64,000 bases of DNA from Rhodoferax sp. (GTDB lineage Bacteria > Pseudomonadota > Gammaproteobacteria > Burkholderiales > Burkholderiaceae_C): positions 1 to 64,000 of the forward strand of contig NZ_JANXMU010000050.1 of NCBI RefSeq assembly GCF_025354435.1. Reading direction: 5' to 3'. Under the pieces are notes generated by a model that ran no database searches, was not told the origin of the DNA, and worked only from the letters and a program-made list of their open reading frames with translations. Of this stretch, positions 45,425 through 55,067 are shown piece by piece. The first letter of the stretch is position 1. Each line of letters starts with the position of its first letter. Both the position numbers and the translations under genes were made by a program.

Positions 45425-46122
45425 ACTGGAACACCCTGGCCACCCAACTCTTCGGTCCCGCCCATGGCATCACCGCCGAGCGCGACTTTCTGCAAGGCAC
45501 CGTCACCTTCGACGGGCAGCTGCTGGCGGTGCTGGGCACCACAAACCACGCGCCCATCGGCGTCCAATTGACATTGGCCCAGGCCCGGGTGGTGCTGGAC
45601 ACCATCGCCCGGCACCCGGGCCGCCCCATCCTGCTACTGATCGACACCCAGGGCCAGCAGTTGCGCCGCCGTGATGAGCTGCTGGGCATCAACCGCGCTA
45701 TGGCGCATCTGGGCATGGCCATCGACTTGGCTCGGCGCAGCGGGCACCGGGTGCTGGGGCTGGTGTACGACCAGGCGCTGTCGGGTGGTTTCATCACCTC
45801 GGGCCTGATTGCCGATGCCTGCTACGCAATGCCCGAGGCCGAGATCCGCGTCATGCGCATCCCCGCCATGGCCCGTGTCACCAAGCTGCCCGAGGAGATG
45901 CTGACCGCGCTGTCGCAGTCCAACCCGGTATTCGCCCCCGGCGTGGGCAACTATGTGGCCATGGGCGGCGTGCAGGCCCTTTGGCAAGGCGATTTGCCTG
46001 CTGCCCTGCGCGAGGCGCTGGCACATGCGCCCACCCAAGACCGGCGCGCCATTGACGGTGCTGCACGCGGTGGCCGCAAGATGTCGGCTGCCGTGGTGCA
46101 ACGGGTGCTGGATGCCGCATGA
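45421..46122 (+). CDS. mdcE: Malonate decarboxylase gamma subunit
   Basis: A 233-residue partner of MdcD, with a crotonase-like fold (VLGLVYDQALSGGFITSGL). ATG 45421 overlaps the mdcD stop; a longer frame upstream lies within mdcD and is not used. Its stop overlaps mdcG by 4 bp. Confidence 0.93.
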   Translation: MNWNTLATQLFGPAHGITAERDFLQGTVTFDGQLLAVLGTTNHAPIGVQLTLAQARVVLDTIARHPGRPILLLIDTQGQQLRRRDELLGINRAMAHLGMAIDLARRSGHRVLGLVYDQALSGGFITSGLIADACYAMPEAEIRVMRIPAMARVTKLPEEMLTALSQSNPVFAPGVGNYVAMGGVQALWQGDLPAALREALAHAPTQDRRAIDGAARGGRKMSAAVVQRVLDAA

Positions 46123-46799
46123 CCCCTTTGCACCGCCACCAGATCGCCTGGCTTTCTGATGCCGGCTGGCAGCAGGTGCTGGCCCAAGCCTGGGATGCCA
46201 CCGCACAGGACTGCCTGCAGCACTGGGCCCGCCAGCGCCTGCCGCTGGTGGTCACGCGCCAGACCGTCAGTGAAATGCCGCACACCATCGCCCTGGGCCT
46301 GCCCGCCCCAGTGCGCTGGGACAAGCGGCGCATCGCATTGGCCGTGCCGCGCAGTGCGGTGCTGTATTTCGACGCATTTCCACGTGCCGGTGAGGTGCAG
46401 TGCCTGCTGCCGCTACCGGCACGCACCGCCTGGCGCGGGCTGTGTGAACAGCTCAGCGCCTGCCAGGCCGCAGCGCGGGTCTACGGCAGCTACGGCTGGC
46501 AGCGGCTGACCGGGCTGGACCATGTGCATGGCGATTCCGATATCGACCTGTGCATCGCCGTATCCCACCCCAGCCAGGCCGATGCGGTCGCCGCCTTGCT
46601 GCAGGACTGTGCTGTGCCGCGCGTGCGCCTGGACGGCGAGCTGGTGTTTGGCGACGGTGCCGCCGTGGCCTGGCGCGAATGGGCCGCCTGGCGGGCGGGC
46701 CGCAGCAGCGCCGTACTGGTCAAGCGCCTGTGCGGTGCTACGCTGGAACGCGCGCCCTTCTGGCAGAGTGCTCCGTCGGTGGCGGAGGCCATTGCATGA
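46119..46799 (+). CDS. mdcG: Phosphoribosyl-dephospho-CoA transferase
   Basis: A 226-residue nucleotidyltransferase that attaches the triphosphoribosyl-dephospho-CoA group to MdcC. The motif VYGSYGWQRL...DSDIDLCI carries the GS and DxD residues expected for metal-NTP binding. The gene overlaps mdcE and mdcB by 4 bp each. Confidence 0.92.
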   Translation: MTPLHRHQIAWLSDAGWQQVLAQAWDATAQDCLQHWARQRLPLVVTRQTVSEMPHTIALGLPAPVRWDKRRIALAVPRSAVLYFDAFPRAGEVQCLLPLPARTAWRGLCEQLSACQAAARVYGSYGWQRLTGLDHVHGDSDIDLCIAVSHPSQADAVAALLQDCAVPRVRLDGELVFGDGAAVAWREWAAWRAGRSSAVLVKRLCGATLERAPFWQSAPSVAEAIA

Positions 46800-47674
46800 T
46801 GGCCGCCGCACTGCAGCCAGCGCAGGTCTGGCCTCAGGTTTCCTTGTCACCCGCCCCCCAAGCGATAGGCCGGGCGGCGACGCGGGCGCTGTACCACGAG
46901 CTGGCCCTGTCCCCCAAGCCCGGCCTGGTCACCCTGACCGACAACGGCAGCCACCGCGACATGGACGCGCAGACCTTTATGCGCAGCCTGTTCGCCCTGC
47001 GCGGCTACTTCGTGGCCATCTCCGAGCTGGGCCAGCAGAACGCCGATTTTGCGGCGCTGGAGCGCTGCGGCATCCAGGCCGAAGCCCACATGCTGGCGGC
47101 CACCGGCGGCATCAACACGCACCGGGGGGCGATCTTCATGCTGGGCCTGCTGTGTGCAGCGGCGGGGGCTGCGTCTGCCAGCGGCGCAGCGCCCACCCCT
47201 GCGCGGCTGCGCCTGGCCTTGCGGCACCACTGGGGTGGCGCGCTGGCGGCGCGGGCTTCGCGAACGCCCACGCTACCCGGGGGCATCGCCGCGCAAAAAC
47301 ACGGTTTGCGCAGTGCCTCGCAAGAGGCGGCGCTGGCGTTTCCGGTGTTGTTCGAAACGGCGGTACCGGCCCTGGCCGCGGGGCTGGCACGGGGCCTGTC
47401 ACCTATGCAGGCGCGCCTGGACACCCTTTTCCACGTTATGGCGGTGCTGGACGACAGCAACCTGGCCCACCGGGGCGGACTGGCGGGCCTGCACCACGCC
47501 CGGCAGTCGGCCCGCAGTTTTCTGGCCGCAGGTGGGGCCGCCCGCCCTGGGGGCATGGAGGCCGCCCAGGCCATGGGCGTGGATTTCAAAGCCCGCAACC
47601 TGTCGCCCGGTGGCTCTGCCGATACCCTGGCCGCCGCCTGCTGGATGGTCCAGCTCTGCGCCTCTGCGCCATGA
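46796..47674 (+). CDS. mdcB: Triphosphoribosyl-dephospho-CoA synthase
   Basis: A 292-residue CitG/MdcB-family enzyme that makes the prosthetic-group precursor from dephospho-CoA and ATP. Family segments LSPKPGLVTLTDNGSHRDMD, ATGGINTHRGAIF and LDDSNLAHRGG are present. It overlaps mdcG and mdcH by 4 bp. Confidence 0.93.
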   Translation: MMAAALQPAQVWPQVSLSPAPQAIGRAATRALYHELALSPKPGLVTLTDNGSHRDMDAQTFMRSLFALRGYFVAISELGQQNADFAALERCGIQAEAHMLAATGGINTHRGAIFMLGLLCAAAGAASASGAAPTPARLRLALRHHWGGALAARASRTPTLPGGIAAQKHGLRSASQEAALAFPVLFETAVPALAAGLARGLSPMQARLDTLFHVMAVLDDSNLAHRGGLAGLHHARQSARSFLAAGGAARPGGMEAAQAMGVDFKARNLSPGGSADTLAAACWMVQLCASAP

Positions 47675-48576
47675 GCTTCGCGCTGGTCTTCAGCGGCCAA
47701 GGCATGCAGCACCCCGCCATGCTGCCCTGGCTGGCCCCCGACAGTGCCCTGGTGCGGCTGACCTGTGCGCGGCTGGGCGTGGAGGACTGGCGCAATGCTC
47801 TGGAAGATGCCGGGTGGGCCGCCAGCAACCGCCACGCGCAATGCCTGCTGACCGGGCTGGGGCTGGCGGCCTGGCAGCAACTCGCCGCAGACCTGCCGCC
47901 GCCGACTGCCATTGCCGGTTACAGCGTGGGCGAGTTGGCCGCTTTCAGCGCCGCCGGGGTGTTCGATGCCGCCACGGCGCTGGATCTGGCCCGCGACCGG
48001 GCCGAGGCCATGGACCGCTGTGCCGCCGATACACCAGGAGGGCTGCTGGCCGTTAGCGGCCTGACCATGCCTGTGCTCGACCAGCTCTGCCACCAGACCG
48101 GCGTGGCCGTGGCCATCCGCAACGGGGTGGACAGCGCCGTCATTGGCGGCCCGCATGCCGCGCTGGCACGGGCCGAAAGCCAGGCCTTGCAACAGAACGC
48201 GCACTGCACCCGCCTCAAGGTCCACGTTGCCTCGCACACGCTCTGGATGCAGGCTGCGGCAAACAGCTTTGCCCAGACCCTGGCAGCCTTGCCACTGCAG
48301 CGGCCGCGCAGCGTACTGTTCAGCAACGCGGTCGACCGCGTTCTGGATGCCACGCAGGCCAAAGCCGCGCTGGCCGCGCAAATCGCCCAGACCGTGCGCT
48401 GGGACGAGTGCATGGACAACCTGGCCGCACGCGGCGTGGGTTGCGTGCTGGAGGTTGGCCCAGGGCAGGCCTTGGCCCGCATCTGGAACCAACGCTACCC
48501 GGACATTCCGGCCCGCGCCTGCGACGATTTCCGCAGCGATGCCGCCGTAGTGGCGTGGGTCCACAGCCAACTCTGA
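47671..48576 (+). CDS. mdcH: Malonyl-CoA:ACP transacylase subunit MdcH
   Basis: A 301-residue malonyltransferase with the FabD fold: FSGQGMQ at the start, the nucleophile Ser85 in GYSVGE and a catalytic His in VASHTLW. It primes MdcC by loading malonate. It is the last gene of the operon. No clear terminator was seen immediately downstream. Confidence 0.93.
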   Translation: MSFALVFSGQGMQHPAMLPWLAPDSALVRLTCARLGVEDWRNALEDAGWAASNRHAQCLLTGLGLAAWQQLAADLPPPTAIAGYSVGELAAFSAAGVFDAATALDLARDRAEAMDRCAADTPGGLLAVSGLTMPVLDQLCHQTGVAVAIRNGVDSAVIGGPHAALARAESQALQQNAHCTRLKVHVASHTLWMQAAANSFAQTLAALPLQRPRSVLFSNAVDRVLDATQAKAALAAQIAQTVRWDECMDNLAARGVGCVLEVGPGQALARIWNQRYPDIPARACDDFRSDAAVVAWVHSQL

Positions 48577-49205
48577 ACGGTTCGAGTCGGCTTGCTCTTG
48601 GCACAAAGCGATCCAGTCGATGGAGGCTGTTCAACAACAACGTAAAAAAAGCCCACAGTGTCACCACGGCGGGTTATTTGCATCTGGCCGTATTACACAT
48701 CGTAAGCAACCTTGTGCGAGTAGGACTGCGCACCACCTTCATATGGCGATTCGCGGTTTTCCCGACCCACGCTTGTTGGATCGCTTTGTTGTGGACGTGC
48801 TTGGCGAGCGACATTATTGGCTTAATGATGGTTGTGGCCACCGGTATGGTCGCAACCGGATTCTCTTAGGCAAAGCTGTGCAGCATTGCTCCTTGTAAAC
48901 GCGAAGTTACTGGTCCCGGTATCAACCCGAATAGAGGTACCTTAGAGGATGTTAAATTTCAGAGCCATCGGGCTTCATGGCGTACTTATATTTCAGAATA
49001 TGTAAGTTGCTACAAAGTAGTTGGATTAATTTTTAATGTGATTAAAGTTCATTAACAACTGCCTTGCTAACGCCAAAAAATTTCCAAACCTATGCCTGCT
49101 AACCGTCAAAACTCTACACGTATATGTGCAATATTTGTGAAATTTTTGATGGTTACGCATCTAGAATTTGAGCTACATTGAAAAGCTGTATAAGCATAAA
49201 TTTTT
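48577..49205. other. 629 bp gap between the malonate and exopolysaccharide loci
   Basis: I see no supportable gene. A frame running through 48640-48869 encodes a hydrophobic, membrane-like stretch (WIALLWTCLASDIIGLMMVV) without its own start, and another at 48620-48898 has no recognisable features. GC content drops sharply from about 48600 onward. The region probably holds the promoter of the export operon and perhaps degraded sequence. Confidence 0.5.
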
Positions 49206-49847
49206 ATGAACAAGGGGAAAATTTTGAAAGAAAATCGTAGTTATCTTTCTTTGGTAGTGCGTTGCATTGTTTGCGGGCTAATGACATCATGTTCGATTTT
49301 TACACCTAGCTACCCAGCTGCCCCGTCAACTGCTATAACGAATGATTACAACTACATTATTGGACCAGGAGACGCATTAACTATTACTGTTTGGCGCAAT
49401 CCTGAACTTTCAATGTCAGTTCCTGTACGACCAGACGGTAAGTTAACAACACCACTTGTAGATGAACTTGTAGTTCAAGGAAAAACTTCAGTTCAGGTTG
49501 CTCGTGAAATCGAAACAGTTCTAGCAAAATTTGTCCGCGATCCTGTTGTGACAGTAATGGTCACTGGTTTTGTTGGCCCTTATAGCGAGCAAATTAGGGT
49601 GGTGGGCGAAGCAGCAAAGCCGCAAACACTGCCTTATAAGAGCAAGATGACTGTATTAGATGTAATGATTTTAGTAGGCGGTTTGACAGATTTTGCAGAT
49701 GGAAATAGTGCGACTATATTACGGACTTCAGAGGGCGATAAGCGCTATTCTGTTCGATTAAAAGATTTAATAAAAAGAGGAGATTACTCAGGTAATGTTG
49801 AAATGAAGCCTGGCGATATTTTGATAATTCCACAAGGGTGGTTTTAA
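49206..49847 (+). CDS. Polysaccharide export protein, XrtA-associated
   Basis: A Wza/EpsE-type export protein of up to 213 residues. A signal segment ends LMTSC, suggesting a lipoprotein. The polysaccharide-export domain follows (YIIGPGDALTITVWRNPELS, then RPDGKLTTPLVDEL) and an SLBB-like part (RVVGEAAKPQTLPY, MKPGDILIIP). It forms the outer-membrane channel for the polymer. The start may be TTG 49224, which has AAGGGG six bases upstream, rather than ATG 49206, which lacks a site. It opens the AT-rich exopolysaccharide operon. Confidence 0.88.
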   Translation: MNKGKILKENRSYLSLVVRCIVCGLMTSCSIFTPSYPAAPSTAITNDYNYIIGPGDALTITVWRNPELSMSVPVRPDGKLTTPLVDELVVQGKTSVQVAREIETVLAKFVRDPVVTVMVTGFVGPYSEQIRVVGEAAKPQTLPYKSKMTVLDVMILVGGLTDFADGNSATILRTSEGDKRYSVRLKDLIKRGDYSGNVEMKPGDILIIPQGWF

Positions 49848-49899
49848 TGAAATTTAAAGAATTGAAAATATTTAATTAACTTTTAGAATATACAAAATA

Positions 49900-51477
49900 A
49901 TGGATGAGTTAATTAGTCAATTACTAACTTTTGCTAAAGGTTCTTGGAAGCATCGCTGGTTGGGTTTACTTGTCGCTTGGCTTGTCGGAGTGATAGGTGC
50001 CGGCATAGTATTAAGGGTGCCTGACAAATATGAAGCCTCCGCTCGTATTTATGTGGATACGCAATCAATTTTAAAACCTTTAATGTCAGGTTTGGCAGTT
50101 CAACCAAATGTGGATCAGCAAGTGGGCATGTTGAGTAGGACACTTATAACTCGACCGAATGTTGAAAAGTTGATCCGTATGGCTGATCTTGATCTTGGGA
50201 CATCATCTAAAGGTTCTCAAGATGGCTTGATTGAGCAGTTAATTAATACATTGCAAATAAAAAGTACTGCTAGGGATAATTTATACACACTTTCATATCA
50301 GGACCCAAATCCTGAAAAAGCTAAACGTGTAGTTCAGTCGTTAGTATCTATATTTGTTGAGTCAAGTTTAGGTGATAGTCGTAAAGATACTGACGCAGCA
50401 AAGAAGTTTATTACAGAACAAATTAAAACTTATGAATCGAAATTGGAATCAGCCGAAGCGCGTTTGAAAGAGTTTAAGTTGCGTAATATTGATGTCCAAA
50501 CTGCAAATGGAGGTACGGATATAGCTGGAAAATTAAGCGAGATTAGTATTCAATTAAATCAAGCTAAATTAGACTTACGTGAAGCTGAAAACGCACGTGA
50601 TGCAGCAAAGATGCAATTGCAAAGTGAGAAAACTGAAAGTGCAAATATTTCTTCTAAAAGCTTGATGCAGGAATCAGCGCAATCATTAGCCACGCCAGAA
50701 ATTGATTCACGCATAGAAGTGCAAAAAAGAAATCTAGATGGTTTATTGCAACGATTTACTGAACAGCATCCAGATGTCATTGGTACTAGAAGATTGCTTA
50801 AAGAATTAGAAGATCAAAGAAAAAAAGAAATTCAAGAATTACGGAAAACTGCAATGGCAAGTCCATTGTCTTCGGGCAATAGCACGCTAGCATCGCAGGA
50901 AATGAATCGCCTTTTGGCTACTTCAGAAGTGCAAGTCGCATCGTTACGAGCTAGAGTTTCCGAGTACTCATTAAGATATGAAAAAGCTCGTGAATTCTTA
51001 AAAACTGCGCCACAAACAGAAGCAGAATACGCGCAATTAAATAGAGATTATGCTATCAATAAGAAAAATTATGAAGATTTAGTAAGTCGACGTGAATCAG
51101 CATCACTCTCAGGTGATTTAGAGTCCGCTGCAGGTGTAGCTGATTTCCGATTGATTGATCCACCAAGAGTTTCGCCTAAACCTGTTGCGCCTAACAGGCT
51201 GTTGCTTTTATTGTTGGCGTTAGTTGTTTCTTTAGGTGCCGGTGGTTTTACTGCATTTGCAGCAAGCCAATTAAGGCCGGTATTTCATGATGCTCGAACA
51301 TTACGAAATGTAATTGATCTGCCACTTTTGGGCGTTGTAACGTTGGTATTGAGTGAGGTTGCAAAACGCAAAGAACGATCGGATTTACGTAAATTCTTTA
51401 TAGTTTTGACTGCACTAATTGCTTCATTTATTTGCTTAATAGCTATACTGGCATTTACATCTGGACAAATAGGTTAA
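49900..51477 (+). CDS. Chain-length determinant protein, XrtA-associated Wzz type
   Basis: A 525-residue inner-membrane protein. TM1 (LGLLVAWLVGVIGAGIVL) is followed by the Wzz start ARIYVDTQSILKPLMSGLAV, a long periplasmic coiled coil (about 170-400) and TM2 near the C-terminus, with a third hydrophobic segment at the very end. It controls polymer length together with the kinase encoded next. The start of the kinase gene lies 2 bp after its stop. Confidence 0.92.
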   Translation: MDELISQLLTFAKGSWKHRWLGLLVAWLVGVIGAGIVLRVPDKYEASARIYVDTQSILKPLMSGLAVQPNVDQQVGMLSRTLITRPNVEKLIRMADLDLGTSSKGSQDGLIEQLINTLQIKSTARDNLYTLSYQDPNPEKAKRVVQSLVSIFVESSLGDSRKDTDAAKKFITEQIKTYESKLESAEARLKEFKLRNIDVQTANGGTDIAGKLSEISIQLNQAKLDLREAENARDAAKMQLQSEKTESANISSKSLMQESAQSLATPEIDSRIEVQKRNLDGLLQRFTEQHPDVIGTRRLLKELEDQRKKEIQELRKTAMASPLSSGNSTLASQEMNRLLATSEVQVASLRARVSEYSLRYEKAREFLKTAPQTEAEYAQLNRDYAINKKNYEDLVSRRESASLSGDLESAAGVADFRLIDPPRVSPKPVAPNRLLLLLLALVVSLGAGGFTAFAASQLRPVFHDARTLRNVIDLPLLGVVTLVLSEVAKRKERSDLRKFFIVLTALIASFICLIAILAFTSGQIG

Positions 51478-51479
51478 AA

Positions 51480-52400
51480 ATGAGTAGCTTAATCGAACAA
51501 GCAACACGTCGTCTTGAACAATTACGGCAAGCTGGAGTCATATTAAAGTCTTCTGCGGACGAAGATTTAAAAAATATATCGGCAGATAAATTTAATTCTG
51601 ATATCCCCCCTTTATTGGTAGACAGCCATTTAACAGAAAAAGATATAAAACCAGCATCTTTTTCAAGAAAAGTAGAACTAGATCTAGATGCATTGGCTGC
51701 AGCCGGTATTGTCAGTCCGAATGCACCAAGATCACAAATCGCTGATCAATATCGAGTTATAAAACGACCACTAATCAGTAATGCGATGGGAAAAGGTCCA
51801 TCTATGATTAGTAATGGTAATTTAATAATGGTTACTAGCGCATTAGCGGGAGAAGGCAAAAGTTTTTCAGCAATTAATTTAGCAATGAGCATTGCAACTG
51901 AATTAGATAACACAGTTATGCTTGTTGATGCTGATGTAGCACGTCCATCTGTGCTTCGAATGCTCGGACTTCCTGCTAGTCCTGGATTGCTCGACTTATT
52001 GGTTGGAGATGTTGAGGATTTATCTAGTGTTCTATTAAGAACAAATATTGATAAGTTAACTCTTTTACCAAGTGGGACTCCGCACCTAAGAGCAACAGAA
52101 TTATTGGCAAGCGATGCCATGAGTCAGTTAATTAAAAATATCGCGAATCGCTATTCGGATCGGATCATCATATTTGATTCCCCGCCGCTTCTTTTAACAA
52201 CTGAATCAAGAGTTTTAGCAACACATATGGGACAAATTGTTATGGTTGTTCATGCAGAAAAGACTCTTCAAGTTGATATTCAGCATGCTTTATCTTCTAT
52301 TGAGGCCTGTCCGGTAAAGATGATGGTTTTGAATCAGGCGAAAAATGGTGTACAAGGTGGATATGGAGGCTACGGTTATGGCTATGGTTACGAGCAATAA
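51480..52400 (+). CDS. Tyrosine autokinase, XrtA-associated
   Basis: A 306-residue BY-kinase-type ATPase. The Walker A is SALAGEGKSFSAIN, Walker A' VMLVDADVARP and Walker B IIIFDSPPLL. The C-terminus is a Gly/Tyr cluster (YGGYGYGYGYEQ), the site of autophosphorylation known for the family. It works with the chain-length protein to regulate polymerisation and may be reversed by the phosphatase at 35977. ATG 51480 is used. Confidence 0.93.
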   Translation: MSSLIEQATRRLEQLRQAGVILKSSADEDLKNISADKFNSDIPPLLVDSHLTEKDIKPASFSRKVELDLDALAAAGIVSPNAPRSQIADQYRVIKRPLISNAMGKGPSMISNGNLIMVTSALAGEGKSFSAINLAMSIATELDNTVMLVDADVARPSVLRMLGLPASPGLLDLLVGDVEDLSSVLLRTNIDKLTLLPSGTPHLRATELLASDAMSQLIKNIANRYSDRIIIFDSPPLLLTTESRVLATHMGQIVMVVHAEKTLQVDIQHALSSIEACPVKMMVLNQAKNGVQGGYGGYGYGYGYEQ

Positions 52401-52428
52401 ATGCGTTATTTTTAATTATTGAAATAAT

Positions 52429-53982
52429 ATGAAATTATCGTGTGGTAATTCATTAATTTACAGTTCTTGGAGCATATTGGTTGCACTACTTACTTCATTG
52501 TGCGTGACAACAAATTCAAGTGCACAAACAATACCCCTTGAGGGTGGAAGTTCTAGTAATCATTTTTCTGTCACGCCAACTTTTTCATCTACAGAAACAT
52601 GGACGAATAATATCTCCCCTGTAGCTAGAGCCAAAAAATCTGGATGGATAAGTGAGATTAGTCCTGGAGTAAATATTCGAAGTGATGCCGGTAGAGTTAA
52701 AGGATATCTCAACTATTCGTTGAATTTATTAAACTACAGTGATGGACAAGTGCGAAACTCCGTACAAAACTCTTTGAATTCATCGGTTAATATGGAAATT
52801 ATTGATGGACATGGATTCATTGATGTTACTGGAGCTGTAACTCAACAGACAATTTCGGCATTTTCTGTTCAAACAAATAATAACAATATAAATTCAAATA
52901 AAACTGAAGTTTCTTCATATAGTATAGCCCCATATTATCGCGGAAGAATATCTAACATTCTAAATTATGAAGCAAAATATGGATTAACAACAACGCAAGT
53001 TAAAAATTCGGATAATTTTTCTTCAAATGAAAATTTAATTTCACTTAATCTTAATGGAGAAGACTTCTGGGAAAAGCTATCATGGGCGTTGACGGCTAAT
53101 CGTCAACTGATATCACGTCACAATCTCGCTGATACTGAAGTCGATGCAGTCGATTTATCCATAAATTATCCAATCACTAATAAGTTAATATTTTCTATTT
53201 CTGGTGGGCGTGAAAGTCAAAATTACACTTCAGCTGGGAAAGAGACATCATGGACCTCCGGTATGGGGCTAAATTGGTCAGTATCTGAGATGACAAAATT
53301 ATCTGCAAATTTAGATAATAACCCGTTAGGAAAAATGCACAGTCTTAATTTTGAACATCGAACACCTCGCACAAGTTGGCGAATAAGTGATGTCAAAAGC
53401 GTGTCTTTATCAAATAGTAAGAGTCAAATAAATTCTGGTAACAATTATGATTTACTGTATAGTCAATTTTCATCTATTGAAACAGATCCAATAAAAAGAG
53501 CTCAATTAGTTAGTAATTATTTACAAACGTATGGGATTAGCCCAAATGCAACATTAATAAATGGCTATTTAACATCTGGAACGTCCCTGCAACGGTCTCA
53601 AAATATCTCTTTTGCATTGCTAGGTATTCGAGATACTATTATTTTTACTGCTATACGAAGTGTAGGCAATAACATTGGGACATCGATTCTGACTACTAAT
53701 GACTTTAATAATTCTAGTACTATTCGTCAAAATGGCCTGACAATTTCCTATACTCACAGACTGACCGAATCTACTACTGTTAGTAATCAATTCTCTGTAC
53801 AAAAAATATATGGGGAACTTGATTCTCAAAATTCAGAGTTGAAATCTAATAATATTGGTGTTTCGACGCGAGTTAGTTCGAGAGCCTATTTTACATTGGG
53901 CGCACGACACTCGATATCTTCAGGAAGTTCTTTTCCATATAAAGAAACCTCGGTTACCGGTAATTTAACTGTACAGTTTTAA
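52429..53982 (+). CDS. PEP-CTERM-system outer-membrane protein
   Basis: A 517-residue protein with a signal peptide ending NSSAQ and a body of alternating polar and hydrophobic beta strands, ending ...VTGNLTVQF with a C-terminal Phe. This matches the outer-membrane proteins found with XrtA loci. It probably forms a barrel for polymer or protein export. The function is not established. Confidence 0.85.
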   Translation: MKLSCGNSLIYSSWSILVALLTSLCVTTNSSAQTIPLEGGSSSNHFSVTPTFSSTETWTNNISPVARAKKSGWISEISPGVNIRSDAGRVKGYLNYSLNLLNYSDGQVRNSVQNSLNSSVNMEIIDGHGFIDVTGAVTQQTISAFSVQTNNNNINSNKTEVSSYSIAPYYRGRISNILNYEAKYGLTTTQVKNSDNFSSNENLISLNLNGEDFWEKLSWALTANRQLISRHNLADTEVDAVDLSINYPITNKLIFSISGGRESQNYTSAGKETSWTSGMGLNWSVSEMTKLSANLDNNPLGKMHSLNFEHRTPRTSWRISDVKSVSLSNSKSQINSGNNYDLLYSQFSSIETDPIKRAQLVSNYLQTYGISPNATLINGYLTSGTSLQRSQNISFALLGIRDTIIFTAIRSVGNNIGTSILTTNDFNNSSTIRQNGLTISYTHRLTESTTVSNQFSVQKIYGELDSQNSELKSNNIGVSTRVSSRAYFTLGARHSISSGSSFPYKETSVTGNLTVQF

Positions 53983-53985
53983 GTT

Positions 53986-55056
53986 ATGTATGAAAATTTT
54001 TATGGGCTAACTACTAAGCCTTTCCAACTTAATCCAGATCCATTATTTTATTTTGCTAGTAAACAACATAGACGCGCAAAAGCCTATTTAGAATATGGTG
54101 TTCTTAGAAATGAAGGATTTATTATTATCACAGGAGAAGTTGGCGCCGGAAAGACAACAATAGTGCGCAGCTTATTAGATAGTTTAGATGCGGATAAAGT
54201 GGTTGCGGGTAATCTTGTCACAACACAATTAGATGCGGAGGATACTTTACGCATGGTTGGAGCTGCATTTGGTGTACGAACGAAAGACTCTTCAAAGGCG
54301 GATATCTTGTTAGCGCTAGAAGCTTTTTTTGTAAGCCAGACAAGCCTAGGCAAACGCTGTTTATTGATTATTGATGAAGCTCAAAATCTTACGCCTCGTG
54401 CAGTTGAGGAGTTAAGAATGTTGTCGAATTTTCAATTCGGCAAGCAATCTTTATTGCAAAGTTTTTTAATTGGGCAACCTGAGTTTAGAGACATATTGCA
54501 GAATCCAAATATGCAACAATTGCGGCAGCGAGTAATTGCCGCATGTCATATTGGACCTATGGATTTAGAAGAAACCCAAGGATATATTGAGCATCGATTA
54601 AAATGTGCAGGATGGACAGAACGCCCATATTTTAGTGCAACCGCATTTGAATCTATTTTTGATGCAAGTGGCGGCATACCTAGACGAATAAATTTAATTT
54701 GCGATCGTTTGTTATTATTAGGTTTTCTTGAAAATAAAAATAAATTTGAAGAAATTGATGTAAAAAATGTCGCTAATGAAATTTTAGAAGAATCAGGTCA
54801 TATCGTCGGAAAAAATTATTTTTCTAGCGAAATTAAAAATAATTTAATTCAATCTGACGTTTCTGTAAACCTAATTCCCTCTCAAGGACTAAATTCTTCC
54901 TCTTTGGAGCGAGTTAAGGGTATGGAGGAAATTCAATTCAATAATAAAATAGATGGCTTGGAGCAAGGTATTCTTCGATTAGAGAAAAATAATTATGAGA
55001 TTTTAGGTGTGCTGAAGAGCATACTTATTTCACTAGAAGTTTTTAATAAACATTAA
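53986..55056 (+). CDS. XrtA-associated ATPase, ExeA-like
   Basis: A 356-residue AAA ATPase. It begins MYENFYGLTTKPFQLNPDP, a hallmark of the ExeA-like group. Walker A is GEVGAGKTT and Walker B CLLIIDEAQNL, with the sensor region IPRRINLICDRLLLL. The C-terminal 80 residues are a variable linker with a coiled-coil-like end. It is a conserved part of exosortase A loci; its role in export is unknown. Confidence 0.92.
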   Translation: MYENFYGLTTKPFQLNPDPLFYFASKQHRRAKAYLEYGVLRNEGFIIITGEVGAGKTTIVRSLLDSLDADKVVAGNLVTTQLDAEDTLRMVGAAFGVRTKDSSKADILLALEAFFVSQTSLGKRCLLIIDEAQNLTPRAVEELRMLSNFQFGKQSLLQSFLIGQPEFRDILQNPNMQQLRQRVIAACHIGPMDLEETQGYIEHRLKCAGWTERPYFSATAFESIFDASGGIPRRINLICDRLLLLGFLENKNKFEEIDVKNVANEILEESGHIVGKNYFSSEIKNNLIQSDVSVNLIPSQGLNSSSLERVKGMEEIQFNNKIDGLEQGILRLEKNNYEILGVLKSILISLEVFNKH

Positions 55057-55067
55057 TATATTTAATT

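Noticed and set aside
48620-48898. 92-codon open frame after mdcH
   Set aside because: No ribosome site, no family features and an unusual composition; not supported as a gene.
49224-49847. Alternative TTG start for the export protein
   Set aside because: Not excluded, but kept as a note; the ATG start was listed because the signal segment is the same in both.
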